A stretch of 64,000 nucleotides of DNA from Roseiarcus sp963779095 (lineage in GTDB: Bacteria > Pseudomonadota > Alphaproteobacteria > Rhizobiales > Beijerinckiaceae). Shown here one piece after another: positions 1-8,165 of this stretch. Each line of letters begins with the position of its first letter. Within the stretch, counting starts at the first letter, position 1. Made by a program: the position numbers and the translations under genes. The stretch spans positions 172,000 to 235,999 of the forward strand of contig CAVZWU010000017.1 in NCBI GenBank assembly GCA_963779095.1, read 5' to 3'. A model generated the notes under the pieces. The model was not told the origin of the DNA. It worked only from the letters and a program-made list of their open reading frames with translations, and did not search any database.

Positions 1-13
1 GGAGAACGTATCC

Positions 14-388
14 ATGTTCGACCACGTGTCGATCGGCGTTCGCGACATCGCGAAAGCCAAGACTTTTTACGACGCGGCGCTGAAGCCGCTTGGATTTTCG
101 TGCCTGAGCGCCGACGAGACCTCGCTCGGCTACGGCAGGGCGGCTCCCGCTTTCTGGATCCTCAAGGCGGAGCATCCGGTCCCCGACGATCCAAAGTCCG
201 GGCTCCATTTCTGCTTCACCGCGCCGAGCCAGGAGAGCGTCAAGGCGTTCCACGCGGCGGCGACGAAGCACGGCGGGCGCGACAACGGCAAGCCCGGCCT
301 GCGCAAGGACTATGGGCCGCATTATTACGCGGCCTTCGTCCATGATCCCGAAGGCTATCGCCTCGAAGCCCACCACGCGGGGAAATAG
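14..388 (+). CDS. VOC family protein (glyoxalase/bleomycin-resistance fold)
   Basis: This 124-residue protein starts with FDHVSIGVRDIAKAKTFYD and ends with a DPEGYRLEAHH segment, the usual two halves of a small vicinal-oxygen-chelate domain that binds a divalent metal. A GGAGA ribosome site lies about seven bases before the ATG. The length is normal for single-domain VOC proteins, which work as dimers. The substrate cannot be told from sequence: members range from glyoxalases to fosfomycin or bleomycin resistance proteins and unknown lyases. It is followed after three bases by an SRPBCC protein in the same direction, so the two are probably co-transcribed. Confidence 0.85.
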   Translation: MFDHVSIGVRDIAKAKTFYDAALKPLGFSCLSADETSLGYGRAAPAFWILKAEHPVPDDPKSGLHFCFTAPSQESVKAFHAAATKHGGRDNGKPGLRKDYGPHYYAAFVHDPEGYRLEAHHAGK

Positions 389-391
389 GTC

Positions 392-793
392 ATGGCGACC
401 ATTCGGTCGGAACTCAAGACCCGGGCGCCGGCGAGTGACGTGTGGTCGGCGATCCGCGACATCGGCGCGCTGCACACGCGGCTCGTCCCCGGCTTCGTCA
501 CCGACACCAAACTCGAACCGGGCGCGCGCATCGTGACCTTCGTCAACGGCGCGGTGCTGCGCGAGCCGATCGTCACCCTCGACGACGAGGCGCGGCGGCT
601 GGTGTGGACTCACGAGGGCGGCCGCGCCCGACATTACAACGGCGCGCTCCAGGTTACTGAGCTGGCGGATGGCTTGACCTCGGTCGTCTGGACCGCCGAT
701 TTCCTGCCCGACGATATCGGCGACTATCTTTCGCAGGCGATCGAGGCGGGCGTGGCGGCGATGCAGCGATCGCTCGACCGCCTGGCGGCGTAA
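392..793 (+). CDS. SRPBCC (START-like) family protein
   Basis: A 133-residue protein with the pattern of the polyketide cyclase/START-like hydrophobic-pocket fold: an N-terminal strand, then ASDVWSAIRDIGALHTRLVPG, central strands, and a long C-terminal helix (GDYLSQAIEAGVAAMQRSLDRL). Such proteins bind lipids or aromatic ligands or act in stress responses; no catalytic residue can be assigned here. It begins three bases after the stop of the upstream VOC gene, which suggests a two-gene operon. The function of this particular copy is unknown. Confidence 0.8.
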   Translation: MATIRSELKTRAPASDVWSAIRDIGALHTRLVPGFVTDTKLEPGARIVTFVNGAVLREPIVTLDDEARRLVWTHEGGRARHYNGALQVTELADGLTSVVWTADFLPDDIGDYLSQAIEAGVAAMQRSLDRLAA

Positions 794-929
794 TACCCAT
801 TCTATTTGAGCGCGACTCATCGCGCGCGATTCCGCGCAACGGCGCGGGCGCGCATTCGCGCTTCGGCCACAAGGCGATGATCGGTTCCGATCATCGAAAC
901 TTGGTATAAGCCCCTGAACAGGGGGCCGG

Positions 930-2258
930 TCAGGCGAAGGCCTTCGCCGCGCTTTGGTGCTCGGCGATCAGGCTCGCGAGATCGAGCCCGACCGGCGCGC
1001 CATCGACGACGCGCCATTCGCCTGCGATCATCACCCGGTCGGCGCGATGCGCGCCGCACAGAATGAGCGCCGCGAGCGGATCGTGCGCGCCCGAGAAGCG
1101 AGGCTCGTCAAGCTTGAACAGCGCGAGATCCGCCTGCATGCCCGGCGCGACCGCGCCGATGTCGGAGCGCCCGAGGCAGCGGGCGGAGCCTTGCGTTCCC
1201 CAGCGCAGCACGTCGCGATGGGTGACCTTGTCGGCGCCATAGCGCAAGCGCCCGATCATCAGCGCATGGCGGAGCGCCTCCATCATGTTGGAGGAATCGT
1301 TGGAGGCCGAACCGTCGACGCCAAGCCCGAGCGGCGAACCGGCGGCCTCGAGCTCGCAGGTCGGGCAGATGCCGGAGGCGAGCACCATGTTCGACGCGGC
1401 GCAATGGCAGACCCCGACCTTCGCCCTGCCAAGCCGCGCGATCTCGTCCGCGTTGAAATGGATCCCGTGCGCGAGCCAGACGCGGCCCGACATCCAGCCT
1501 GTCTCCTCCAGAAGATCGACCGGCCTCAAGCCATACATCTTGAGGCAGAACTCTTCTTCGTCCGCGGTCTCGCAGAGATGCGTGTGAAGCTGGCAGTCGT
1601 AGCGCTCCGCCAGTTTCGCGCTTTCCCTCATCAGATCCTTCGAGATCGTGAACGGCGAACAGGGCGCGAGCGCGACGCGAATGCGCGCGCCCGGATTCGG
1701 ATCGTGAAACAGCTTCAGCACCCGCTCGCTGTCGGCGAGGATCGTCTCTTCGTCCTGCACGACGCTGTCGGGCGGCAGGCCGCCATCCTTCTCGGAGAGG
1801 TTCATCGAGCCGCGCGAGACGGTCAGGCGCATGCCGAGAGAGCGCGCCTCCTCGACTTCGATGTCGACCGCGTTCTCAAGTCCTTGCGGATAGAGATAAT
1901 GGTGATCGGCGGCGGTGGTGCAGCCGGACAGCATGAGCTCGGTCAGCGCGAGCCGCGCGGCCAGCCTGAGGTCGTTGGGCTTGAGCCGCGCCCAGATCGG
2001 ATAGAGCGCGACGAGCCAAGGAAAGAGCGCCTTGTTGATGGCGGACGGGTGGGCGCGGGTCAGCGTCTGGTAGAAATGGTGGTGGGTGTTGACGAGCCCC
2101 GGCAGCACGACATGGCGGGAGGCGTCGAACGTCGCGTCAATGCGCTCCGGAGTCTCGCCCCGCCCCACGCAGGCTGCGATGCGCGCGCCCTCGACGACGA
2201 GGCCGCGTTCCGCGCCCTCGGCGAAGATCGCCAGCGGGTCCTTGATCCATGTGCGCAA
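930..2258 (-). CDS. 8-oxoguanine deaminase (amidohydrolase superfamily)
   Basis: The 442-residue protein is a cytosine-deaminase/TrzN-type amidohydrolase. It shows the metal-binding HxH motif in PGLVNTHHHFYQTLTRA near residue 60, HTHLCET near residue 230, the AHGIHF histidine, and the LGVDGSASND aspartate motif near 315. The combination matches the 8-oxoguanine deaminase branch, which converts 8-oxoguanine to uric acid in purine salvage or oxidative damage clean-up. The family is broad, and related enzymes deaminate other purines or s-triazines, so the substrate is inferred. The gene stands alone, convergent with the VOC/SRPBCC pair, and lacks a signal peptide, so it is cytoplasmic. Confidence 0.85.
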   Translation of the reverse strand: MRTWIKDPLAIFAEGAERGLVVEGARIAACVGRGETPERIDATFDASRHVVLPGLVNTHHHFYQTLTRAHPSAINKALFPWLVALYPIWARLKPNDLRLAARLALTELMLSGCTTAADHHYLYPQGLENAVDIEVEEARSLGMRLTVSRGSMNLSEKDGGLPPDSVVQDEETILADSERVLKLFHDPNPGARIRVALAPCSPFTISKDLMRESAKLAERYDCQLHTHLCETADEEEFCLKMYGLRPVDLLEETGWMSGRVWLAHGIHFNADEIARLGRAKVGVCHCAASNMVLASGICPTCELEAAGSPLGLGVDGSASNDSSNMMEALRHALMIGRLRYGADKVTHRDVLRWGTQGSARCLGRSDIGAVAPGMQADLALFKLDEPRFSGAHDPLAALILCGAHRADRVMIAGEWRVVDGAPVGLDLASLIAEHQSAAKAFA

Positions 2259-2344
2259 CGCCCGCCCTGCCCTCTCCTCAGCCGGTCTCCCATTGGAAAC
2301 GGCCTGAGGCTCCTGTCAACCGCGGGCGCGGCGAGTGACCCATT

Positions 2345-2968
2345 CTACATCGGCGGGTCGACGCCATTCGTGCCGACGGCGACAAAGCCTGCGGCGAGCG
2401 CGCCATCGGCGCCCTTTTGGGCGGGAACGAAGACCATGGCGCCCGGCTTGACGTCCGCCTTCGTGGCGGGGCCGAATGTGACGATCGGCGTGCCGTCGGG
2501 GATTGAGATTGTCTTCTCCCCGCCCTTATAGGAGAGCGTGACGGTGCGTCCTTCGACGCCTTTGACAGCATTGGTGACGGTCGCGTTGGTCATCGTGCTT
2601 TTGGGCTTCAGGTCCCAGGGGTAACTGCCCTCGCCGGTCCCTTTCATCGCAGGCGGAAAGACCAGCACCTCGACGGCCCCGGCTCCTCCCGCCGCCGTCG
2701 GCAGAGAAGCGATGCCGACGAAATCCCCTGGCTTGATGTCCTCTACCGACGCCTTGGTGACGCCCGCGACCTTCCAGCCGGATTTGAGCGTCACCGTAGC
2801 GTTCGGGCCTTCGCGGGTCTTCACCGTCAGCGTGGAGCCGTCCAGGCTGACAACCGCGCCGCGCACATGAACAATCTCCGCCGCTTGGGCCGGAGACAGC
2901 GCAACGATTCCGAGGGCCGCTGCGACGGCGAACGCGCCGCCCACAGCTTGGGCTAGTTTCTGGTGCAT
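2345..2968 (-). CDS. secreted DUF5666-like protein
   Basis: I choose the ATG at 2968 because GGAGAG precedes it at good spacing and the protein then opens with a clear signal peptide (MHQKLAQAVGG, a hydrophobic run, and ALSPAQAAE as a likely cleavage region). The mature part of about 180 residues is built of short strands typical of DUF5666-type small beta-barrels, with repeated phrases such as VRGAVVSLDGSTLTVKT and VKGVEGRTVTLSYKGG. These proteins are exported and of unknown role, probably periplasmic or surface-associated. A frame continues upstream to 3070, but it has no ribosome site and would mask the signal peptide. There is no clear operon partner. Confidence 0.7.
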   Translation of the reverse strand: MHQKLAQAVGGAFAVAAALGIVALSPAQAAEIVHVRGAVVSLDGSTLTVKTREGPNATVTLKSGWKVAGVTKASVEDIKPGDFVGIASLPTAAGGAGAVEVLVFPPAMKGTGEGSYPWDLKPKSTMTNATVTNAVKGVEGRTVTLSYKGGEKTISIPDGTPIVTFGPATKADVKPGAMVFVPAQKGADGALAAGFVAVGTNGVDPPM

Positions 2969-3178
2969 CGCTTCAACTCTCCAGAACGGGTTGTCAAAAC
3001 CGCTCGTTGCAACTCCCCGCCAAAGCGAACGGACCCGACCGGACCTATGCTTCGCGGTAAGCTGAAACACTCGCTGAGGCGAATTTATTCAGGGACTGCG
3101 ACGATTTCGTGGCCGCTGCATTGTATTCGGCGCATCGAAGTCGGTCCTCCGCGTGCGAATTCTGGATCCGCTCTTACG

Positions 3179-4051
3179 CTACGAATTCTCGTCCCCCGCA
3201 AGCTCCCGATTGGTCGGCCCGCGGGCGGCGACCACCTCCACCTGGCTGCCGCGGATGATCGCCATTTTCGCAGCCCCCGTCATCCCGGAGCCGGCGTCGA
3301 GATTGAGCCTAAATCCGGCGATCTGGTCCTCGTGCGAGGGATCGCGGCGGGCGTCGTTGGGCGTATGTCCGTGGATGACGAAAAACCCGCCGAACCCCTT
3401 TCGCGGACGATGCTGGAGAAAGGGCCAGCGCACCCACGCCCAGTGGCGATCTTCGTCGAGCTGGGCCAGCGGAACGTTCCAGGGGACGGCGAGAAAGGCC
3501 TCGAGCTCGACCTGCGGGTTGACGCCCGCGTGAACGAACAGAACCTCGCCCGAGCGCCAGCTCGCCCGCAAGGATTCCAGCCAGGAGCGCACCCGCGCGG
3601 GCAGCGCGCCGCGCGCAATTTTGAGGAGCGCGTCGAGATTCTCCGGCGCCTCGTCCGTCTTGACAAACTCCGCCATGGTCCGGTCGCCGCCGTTGGCGAT
3701 CCACGTGTCGAGCGCATCGATCGCATCGTCCCGGGGCGTCGTTGGATCAAGCGCGAGGCGCATCATCGCCTCGTGGTTGCCCATGAGCGCGACCGCTTCG
3801 TCCGCGCCGGCGCGCGCCTTCGCAGCCATCGCAAGATCGATCGCGCCGAGACTGTCGGGCCCGCGATCCACGAGGTCGCCGAGAAAGACGATCGCCCGCC
3901 GGTCGCGAAGCTTGGGCTCGCGGGCGGCCTGATCGATGAGCGCGGCGAGAAGATCGCTCCGGCCGTGAATGTCGCCGACGGCGAACACCTCCGCCTCCGG
4001 GCTTACGCTGAGCGGCAGCGAAAATCCTCGACGCTCGACGACTACGGGCAT
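3179..4051 (-). CDS. calcineurin-like metallophosphoesterase (ApaH/PP2A-like)
   Basis: The 290-residue protein carries the ordered metallophosphoesterase signature: VGDIHGRSDLL near residue 28, FLGDLVDRGPDS near 58, MGNHE near 92, and FVIHGHTPN in the C-terminal third. These residues bind two metals. The arrangement fits the bacterial serine/threonine phosphatase or symmetrical diadenosine tetraphosphatase group; which substrate is used cannot be decided. It is about the usual length and lacks a signal peptide. It is divergent from the CoxE-like gene that starts 72 bases away, so the two promoters share that gap. The 210 bases between its stop and the secreted protein downstream hold nothing I recognise. 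Confidence 0.85.
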   Translation of the reverse strand: MPVVVERRGFSLPLSVSPEAEVFAVGDIHGRSDLLAALIDQAAREPKLRDRRAIVFLGDLVDRGPDSLGAIDLAMAAKARAGADEAVALMGNHEAMMRLALDPTTPRDDAIDALDTWIANGGDRTMAEFVKTDEAPENLDALLKIARGALPARVRSWLESLRASWRSGEVLFVHAGVNPQVELEAFLAVPWNVPLAQLDEDRHWAWVRWPFLQHRPRKGFGGFFVIHGHTPNDARRDPSHEDQIAGFRLNLDAGSGMTGAAKMAIIRGSQVEVVAARGPTNRELAGDENS

Positions 4052-4123
4052 TGACCGACCTTACTTCAGGCGTGCGGGCGACGTATTTTGCACGACCGCG
4101 CCCGGTGAGGCTAGGATCGGGTC

Positions 4124-5300
4124 ATGTTTCTTCAGTTCTTCGCTAATCTGCGGCAGGCGCATGTCCCAGCGACGCCGCGCGAATATCTCGACCTCATGCG
4201 GGCGCTTGAAGGGGATCTGGCCGGGACGTCGGTCGACGAATTCTATCGCCTCTCCCGCGCGCTCCTCATCAAGGACGAGCGCAATCTCGACAAGTTCGAC
4301 ATTGTCTTCGCCGCCACCTTCAAGGGCGTTCTCTCCGTCGCCGCCGCGGTCGAGGCCACGGACCTTGCCGGAGGAATGGCTGCGCCGGATGATCGAGCGC
4401 TATCTCAGTCCCGAGGAGCGGGATCAGATCGAGAAGCTCGGCTTCGACAAGCTGATGGAGACGCTGCGCCAGCGCCTCGCCGAGCAGAAGGGGCGCCATC
4501 AGGGCGGCTCGAAATGGATCGGCACCGGGGGAACGTCGCCGTTCGGCGGCGATGGCGACCATCCCGAGGGGGTCAGCATCGGCCAGGAGAAAGGCCGCCG
4601 GGGCAGCGCCGTCAGCATCTGGGACAAGCGCGAGTTCAAGGACCTCGACGGCGAGGCGGAGCTCGGCCCGCGCAACATCAAGCTCGCGCTGCGCAGGCTC
4701 AGGCGATTCGCGCGCGAAGGCGCGGCCGACGAGCTCGATCTCGACGGCACGATCCGCTCGACCGCCGATAAGGGCTATATCGACGTCCTGCTCAGGCCCG
4801 AGCGGCGCAACGCCGTCAAGGTGCTGCTGTTCCTCGACGTCGGCGGGTCGATGGACTGGCACGTCGAAGCCGCCGAGCAGCTGTTCTCCGCCGCCAGAAG
4901 CCAGTTCAAGCGGCTCGACCATTTCTATTTCCACAACTGCCTCTACGAGAGCGTGTGGAAGAACAACCGCCGCCGCAACACCGAGCGCGTGCCGACGCTT
5001 GATCTCATCAATTCCTACCGGCGCGACTATCGCGTCGTCTTCGTCGGCGACGCCTCGATGAGCCCGCATGAAATCATGGCCCCCGGCGGCTCGGTCGAGC
5101 ATTTCAATCCGGAGCCGGGAAAGGTGTGGCTCGAGCGCGCGATCGTCGCCTGGCCGCGCGTCGTGTGGATCAATCCGACGCCGCCGAACTACTGGAGCCA
5201 TTCGCTGTCGACGACGATGATCGCCCAAATCTTTCAGCACCGGATGTTTGCGCTCACGCCCGACGGCGTGGAAGCGGCGATGCGGGCGCTGACCGCCTGA
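4124..5300 (+). CDS. CoxE-like VWA-domain protein, one frameshift
   Basis: The reading frame starts at 4124 (FLQFFANLRQAHVPATPRE) and must shift near 4360 to continue in the frame TLPEEWLRRMIERYLSPEE, after which it runs cleanly to 5300. The full product would be about 391 residues. A VWA domain starts near residue 230 with FLDVGGSMDWHVE, where the first position of the MIDAS motif DxSxS is degenerate (GGS). Family members (CoxE/YehP type) work with MoxR AAA+ ATPases as metal-insertion or complex-assembly factors. The normal MoxR partner is usually adjacent; here a MoxR gene lies 5.5 kb downstream at 10745. Both halves are conserved, so the shift is probably a sequencing error. Confidence 0.8.
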
Positions 5301-5329
5301 CGCTCGAACTTTCGGAGCCCGCCGCCGCG

Positions 5330-5756
5330 TCATTCCCTGACCACCAGCACCGAACATTGCGCGTGGCGCACGATGGTCTTGGCGTTCGAGCCGAGCAGAT
5401 AGTCGCGACATGACGGGACGATGGGAGCCCACGACAATGAGGTCGGCGTCCCATTCCGACGCCTCCTGCAGGAGTTCGTGATAGATTCCGCCCGCGCGGG
5501 TCGCTGCGCTTTTGCGCTCCGCCGGCAGATTTATGCTGGCGAGAATCGCGTCGAGCGCGTCTTTCGCCCGCTTCGCCTGCTCGACGTCGAAATCGACCGG
5601 CACATATTCCATGAAGGTGGCCGGCATGACCGGCTGCACATTGACCAGCCTCAGTTCGCCGCCGCTCGCCGTCGCAAGCTCCATCGCCTGCGCGAGCCCC
5701 TTTGGACTTGGGCTCGGCTCGCCGAGATCGACCGCGAGAACAATTCGCTTGTACAT
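5330..5756 (-). CDS. universal stress protein (UspA family), one frameshift
   Basis: Translation starts at the ATG at 5756, which is preceded by AGGAGGGAAGG. The product reads YKRIVLAVDLGEPSPSPKGL and later LIVVGSHRPVMS, then needs a one-base shift near 5405 to continue as DYLLGSNAKTIVRHAQCSVLVV and stop at 5330. With the shift the length is about 142 residues, exactly that of single-domain UspA proteins. The G-x2-G-x9-G-S/T nucleotide motif is interrupted by the shift (GSHRP then GSNAKTIV). Such proteins bind ATP and are induced by stress. Without correction the frame runs on antisense through the CoxE-like gene, which is clearly spurious. Confidence 0.85.
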
Positions 5757-5972
5757 GACCTTCCCTCCTTGGCGACGGGGGCCTCCCACCTGCCCTCACG
5801 CTCGAACGTGAGGCGCTCTTTACCTTCCGGCAAGCCTGCCTGGGGCCTTGCCTGACTTGAGTTCCCGCGCCCCCGCTGGCCAGTCGCGGGCGCGACCGGC
5901 GACGATAGTCATTGTTCCTTAGCCGATGGGTCGCTATAAGGCCGCGAAATTTCGTGCGAAACAGGGATCCCA

Positions 5973-6389
5973 ATGAACGACGTCTCCGTTGAAAGTTATA
6001 AACCGTCGGACGACGAACCGTTCATGAACGACCGACAACGGGAATATTTTCGCCGCAAGCTGATCGCCTGGCGCGAATTGATTCTGGCGGAGAGCCGCGA
6101 CACGCTGACCGCGCTCCAGCAGGAGAGCGAGAACCACCCCGACTTCGCCGACCGCGCGTCTTCGGAAACCGACCGGGCGATCGAGCTGCGCGCTCGCGAC
6201 CGTCAGCGCAAATTGATCGCGAAGATCGAGGCGGCGCTGTCGCGGATCGACGACGGCTCCTACGGTTATTGCGTCGAGACCGGCGATCCCATCTCGCTCC
6301 GGCAACTCGACGCGCGCCCAATCGCGACCCTGTCCGTCGAAGCGCAGGAGCGCCACGAACGGCGCGAACGGATTTATCGGGACGAGTGA
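5973..6389 (+). CDS. dksA: DksA/TraR-family transcription factor
   Basis: A 138-residue protein with a coiled-coil N-terminal half and a C-terminal globular domain. It shows the DksA hallmarks: the coiled-coil tip region with DFADRASSETDRA, and the GSYGYCVETGDPISL zinc-finger remnant followed by RLDARPIATLSVEAQERHE-type residues. Only one of the four zinc cysteines remains, which is normal for the alphaproteobacterial form. DksA binds the RNA polymerase secondary channel and, with ppGpp, adjusts rRNA and amino-acid promoters. A single gene, close to fliO and cckA. The ATG at 5973 has a GGGATCC stretch a few bases upstream and is the likely start; the in-frame Met at residue 18 is a weaker alternative. 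Confidence 0.9.
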   Translation: MNDVSVESYKPSDDEPFMNDRQREYFRRKLIAWRELILAESRDTLTALQQESENHPDFADRASSETDRAIELRARDRQRKLIAKIEAALSRIDDGSYGYCVETGDPISLRQLDARPIATLSVEAQERHERRERIYRDE

Positions 6390-6616
6390 CGATTCGCTTA
6401 AGCGCGGCCTATTTTTTGAGTCGCCGGCGCGCAGGATGCGCAAGGCCGCTTACTCTGGGATAGCGAAAGGCCGATCCAACTCGCGGTAGGAAACAAGCCG
6501 GCGTCGCCGGAAGTCGCAGGGCCTCGAGCATACCGGTCTTTTGACAAGCTGCGGGAAGGCGATCAAGAGCCCTTCGGGCCTCGTCATCTCCGGAACGCCG
6601 CCCCGGGCGGCCCGGA

Positions 6617-7822
6617 TCAGATGGGCTTCTCGCGGCCGAGCAGGCGCGCCATTTCCGCTTCGAGCGAATCGATGTCGGCGAAAGGATCGTCGACTTTCAG
6701 CGCCGGCTTGACCTTCGGCTCGCCGTTCGCCTTGTCCGCGGGCGGGCCCGAAGCTGAATATTTTGGGGGCCCGTCGGACGGCGGCGCCGAGGCCAGCGGC
6801 TTTGGCGCGGGCCGCGCCGCGGTCGCGCCGGCGGGCTGGACGTTCGTCACTGTTGGCGCTGCGGGCGGCGCCGTTTTGGCCGGCGCGACGGCCGGCTCGG
6901 TCTTCGCCGGCGCCACGGCCGGCTCCTGCTTCTCCGGACGGAACGTCGGCGAGGTCCCTGCGGGAGATGAGACCGGCGGATTGGCCGGGCCTTTCGGGGA
7001 AGCCCTGTCGCTCAGGGGACCGACGCTCCCCCGGTTCGGCGGGGGGGCGGCGGGGACGATCGGCGGGGGCATTCCCGGACGCGGCTCCGACGGGCTCTGC
7101 GGCGGCGAACTCGCGGGCGCCGATCGGGAAGCGTCTCCCGCCTGCGCCGCAGGCGGCGGACCGGACGCGGGGCGCGGGTGATCAGGCGCGATCGGTTTGG
7201 CGGGCGCGGGCTGCGGGGGCGCCGATTGGACGGGAGCGGGCGCGGACGCCTGCACGGGCGCCGGCGCCTTCGCCGCTGCGGGCGGGGCGGACGAAGGGGC
7301 TGCAGCCGAGGGCGGCGGCGAAGCCGCGGCGGAGTGTGGCGCCGAAGCCGGGGCCTTGGCGGCGGGCCCCGGCGATTGGGCGGGCGGCGAGACCGGGGCC
7401 TTGGCGGCGGCCTTGGCCGGCGCTTCGGCCGCGGCAGGCGGCCCGGCCGCTACGACTTCGGCTCGCCGCGCCGGCGTCGTCGGCATGAGCAGCGGCGAAG
7501 TCTGGCTGTTCTCGCGCGCCGGGATCGCCGCGCGATTGATCTGCGACTCGACCAGGACGTCGTTCGGCCCTCCGATCATAACCAGGTGTTCGACGTTGTC
7601 GCGCCGGACGAGCACCAGTTGACGCTGCCCATCGAGGCTGAAGGCGTCGACCAGCCCGAGCCTCGGCTGGCGGGTTCGACCCCCAGGAACGCGCAGACGA
7701 TTAGCGAACGTCAGCCGGTACACAATCGCCAGAACAATGAGAACGGCGATCCCGCAGGCCAAAAGGAAGCCGATCTGCAGGACCCGATTGTCCGCGAACG
7801 GAAGGTCACTCAACCACTGCAT
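6617..7822 (-). CDS. fliO: FliO-like flagellar export membrane protein with long Pro/Ala-rich tail
   Basis: Starting at the ATG at 7822 the protein has about 401 residues. One transmembrane segment lies near residues 14-37 (VLQIGFLLACGIAVLIVLAIVY interrupted here for brevity), followed by a small globular part with QRQLVLVRRDNVEHLVMIGG. That phrase is characteristic of the cytoplasmic domain of FliO-like proteins in Hyphomicrobiales. The remaining 280 residues are low-complexity Pro/Ala sequence ending in a short acidic helix (DDPFADIDSLEAEMARLLG). FliO helps assemble the FliPQR export gate. A TTG start 60 bases upstream lacks a ribosome site. The gene is divergent from cckA. I place it in the FliO family from the conserved core only. 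Confidence 0.75.
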   Translation of the reverse strand: MQWLSDLPFADNRVLQIGFLLACGIAVLIVLAIVYRLTFANRLRVPGGRTRQPRLGLVDAFSLDGQRQLVLVRRDNVEHLVMIGGPNDVLVESQINRAAIPARENSQTSPLLMPTTPARRAEVVAAGPPAAAEAPAKAAAKAPVSPPAQSPGPAAKAPASAPHSAAASPPPSAAAPSSAPPAAAKAPAPVQASAPAPVQSAPPQPAPAKPIAPDHPRPASGPPPAAQAGDASRSAPASSPPQSPSEPRPGMPPPIVPAAPPPNRGSVGPLSDRASPKGPANPPVSSPAGTSPTFRPEKQEPAVAPAKTEPAVAPAKTAPPAAPTVTNVQPAGATAARPAPKPLASAPPSDGPPKYSASGPPADKANGEPKVKPALKVDDPFADIDSLEAEMARLLGREKPI

Positions 7823-8165
7823 GCCCAATCCAAGATTTCCGCCCCCGAGTGCGATGAAGCGCACTTTAAATTCGCCCGCCAACGACGGTTTGGCCCGCGC
7901 CAGTGAGGTAAGATCGCTCGCCCCGGCAAGCCAAACCGGGGCGCGGTACGCGCCTGGCCCGCATCCGATCGGCGCGCGCTCATGTCACACTCATAACAAA
8001 ACGCGATCCCGTTGAAAACTGCGGCCCCACAGCGCTTTCGCCCAAGTTGGACGGGTCGCCGCCAAGACATCGCACGTTGCCCATGGTAGCACACGTTTGA
8101 CGGCGAATCGGCGCGTTCGCACGGCGCCGACGTCGACGGCAATGTCCTTGGGGTAAGGATCCTCA

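Noticed and set aside
954..2531. A 525-codon plus-strand frame
   Set aside because: It is antisense to the 8-oxoguanine deaminase, which has all its metal motifs on the minus strand.
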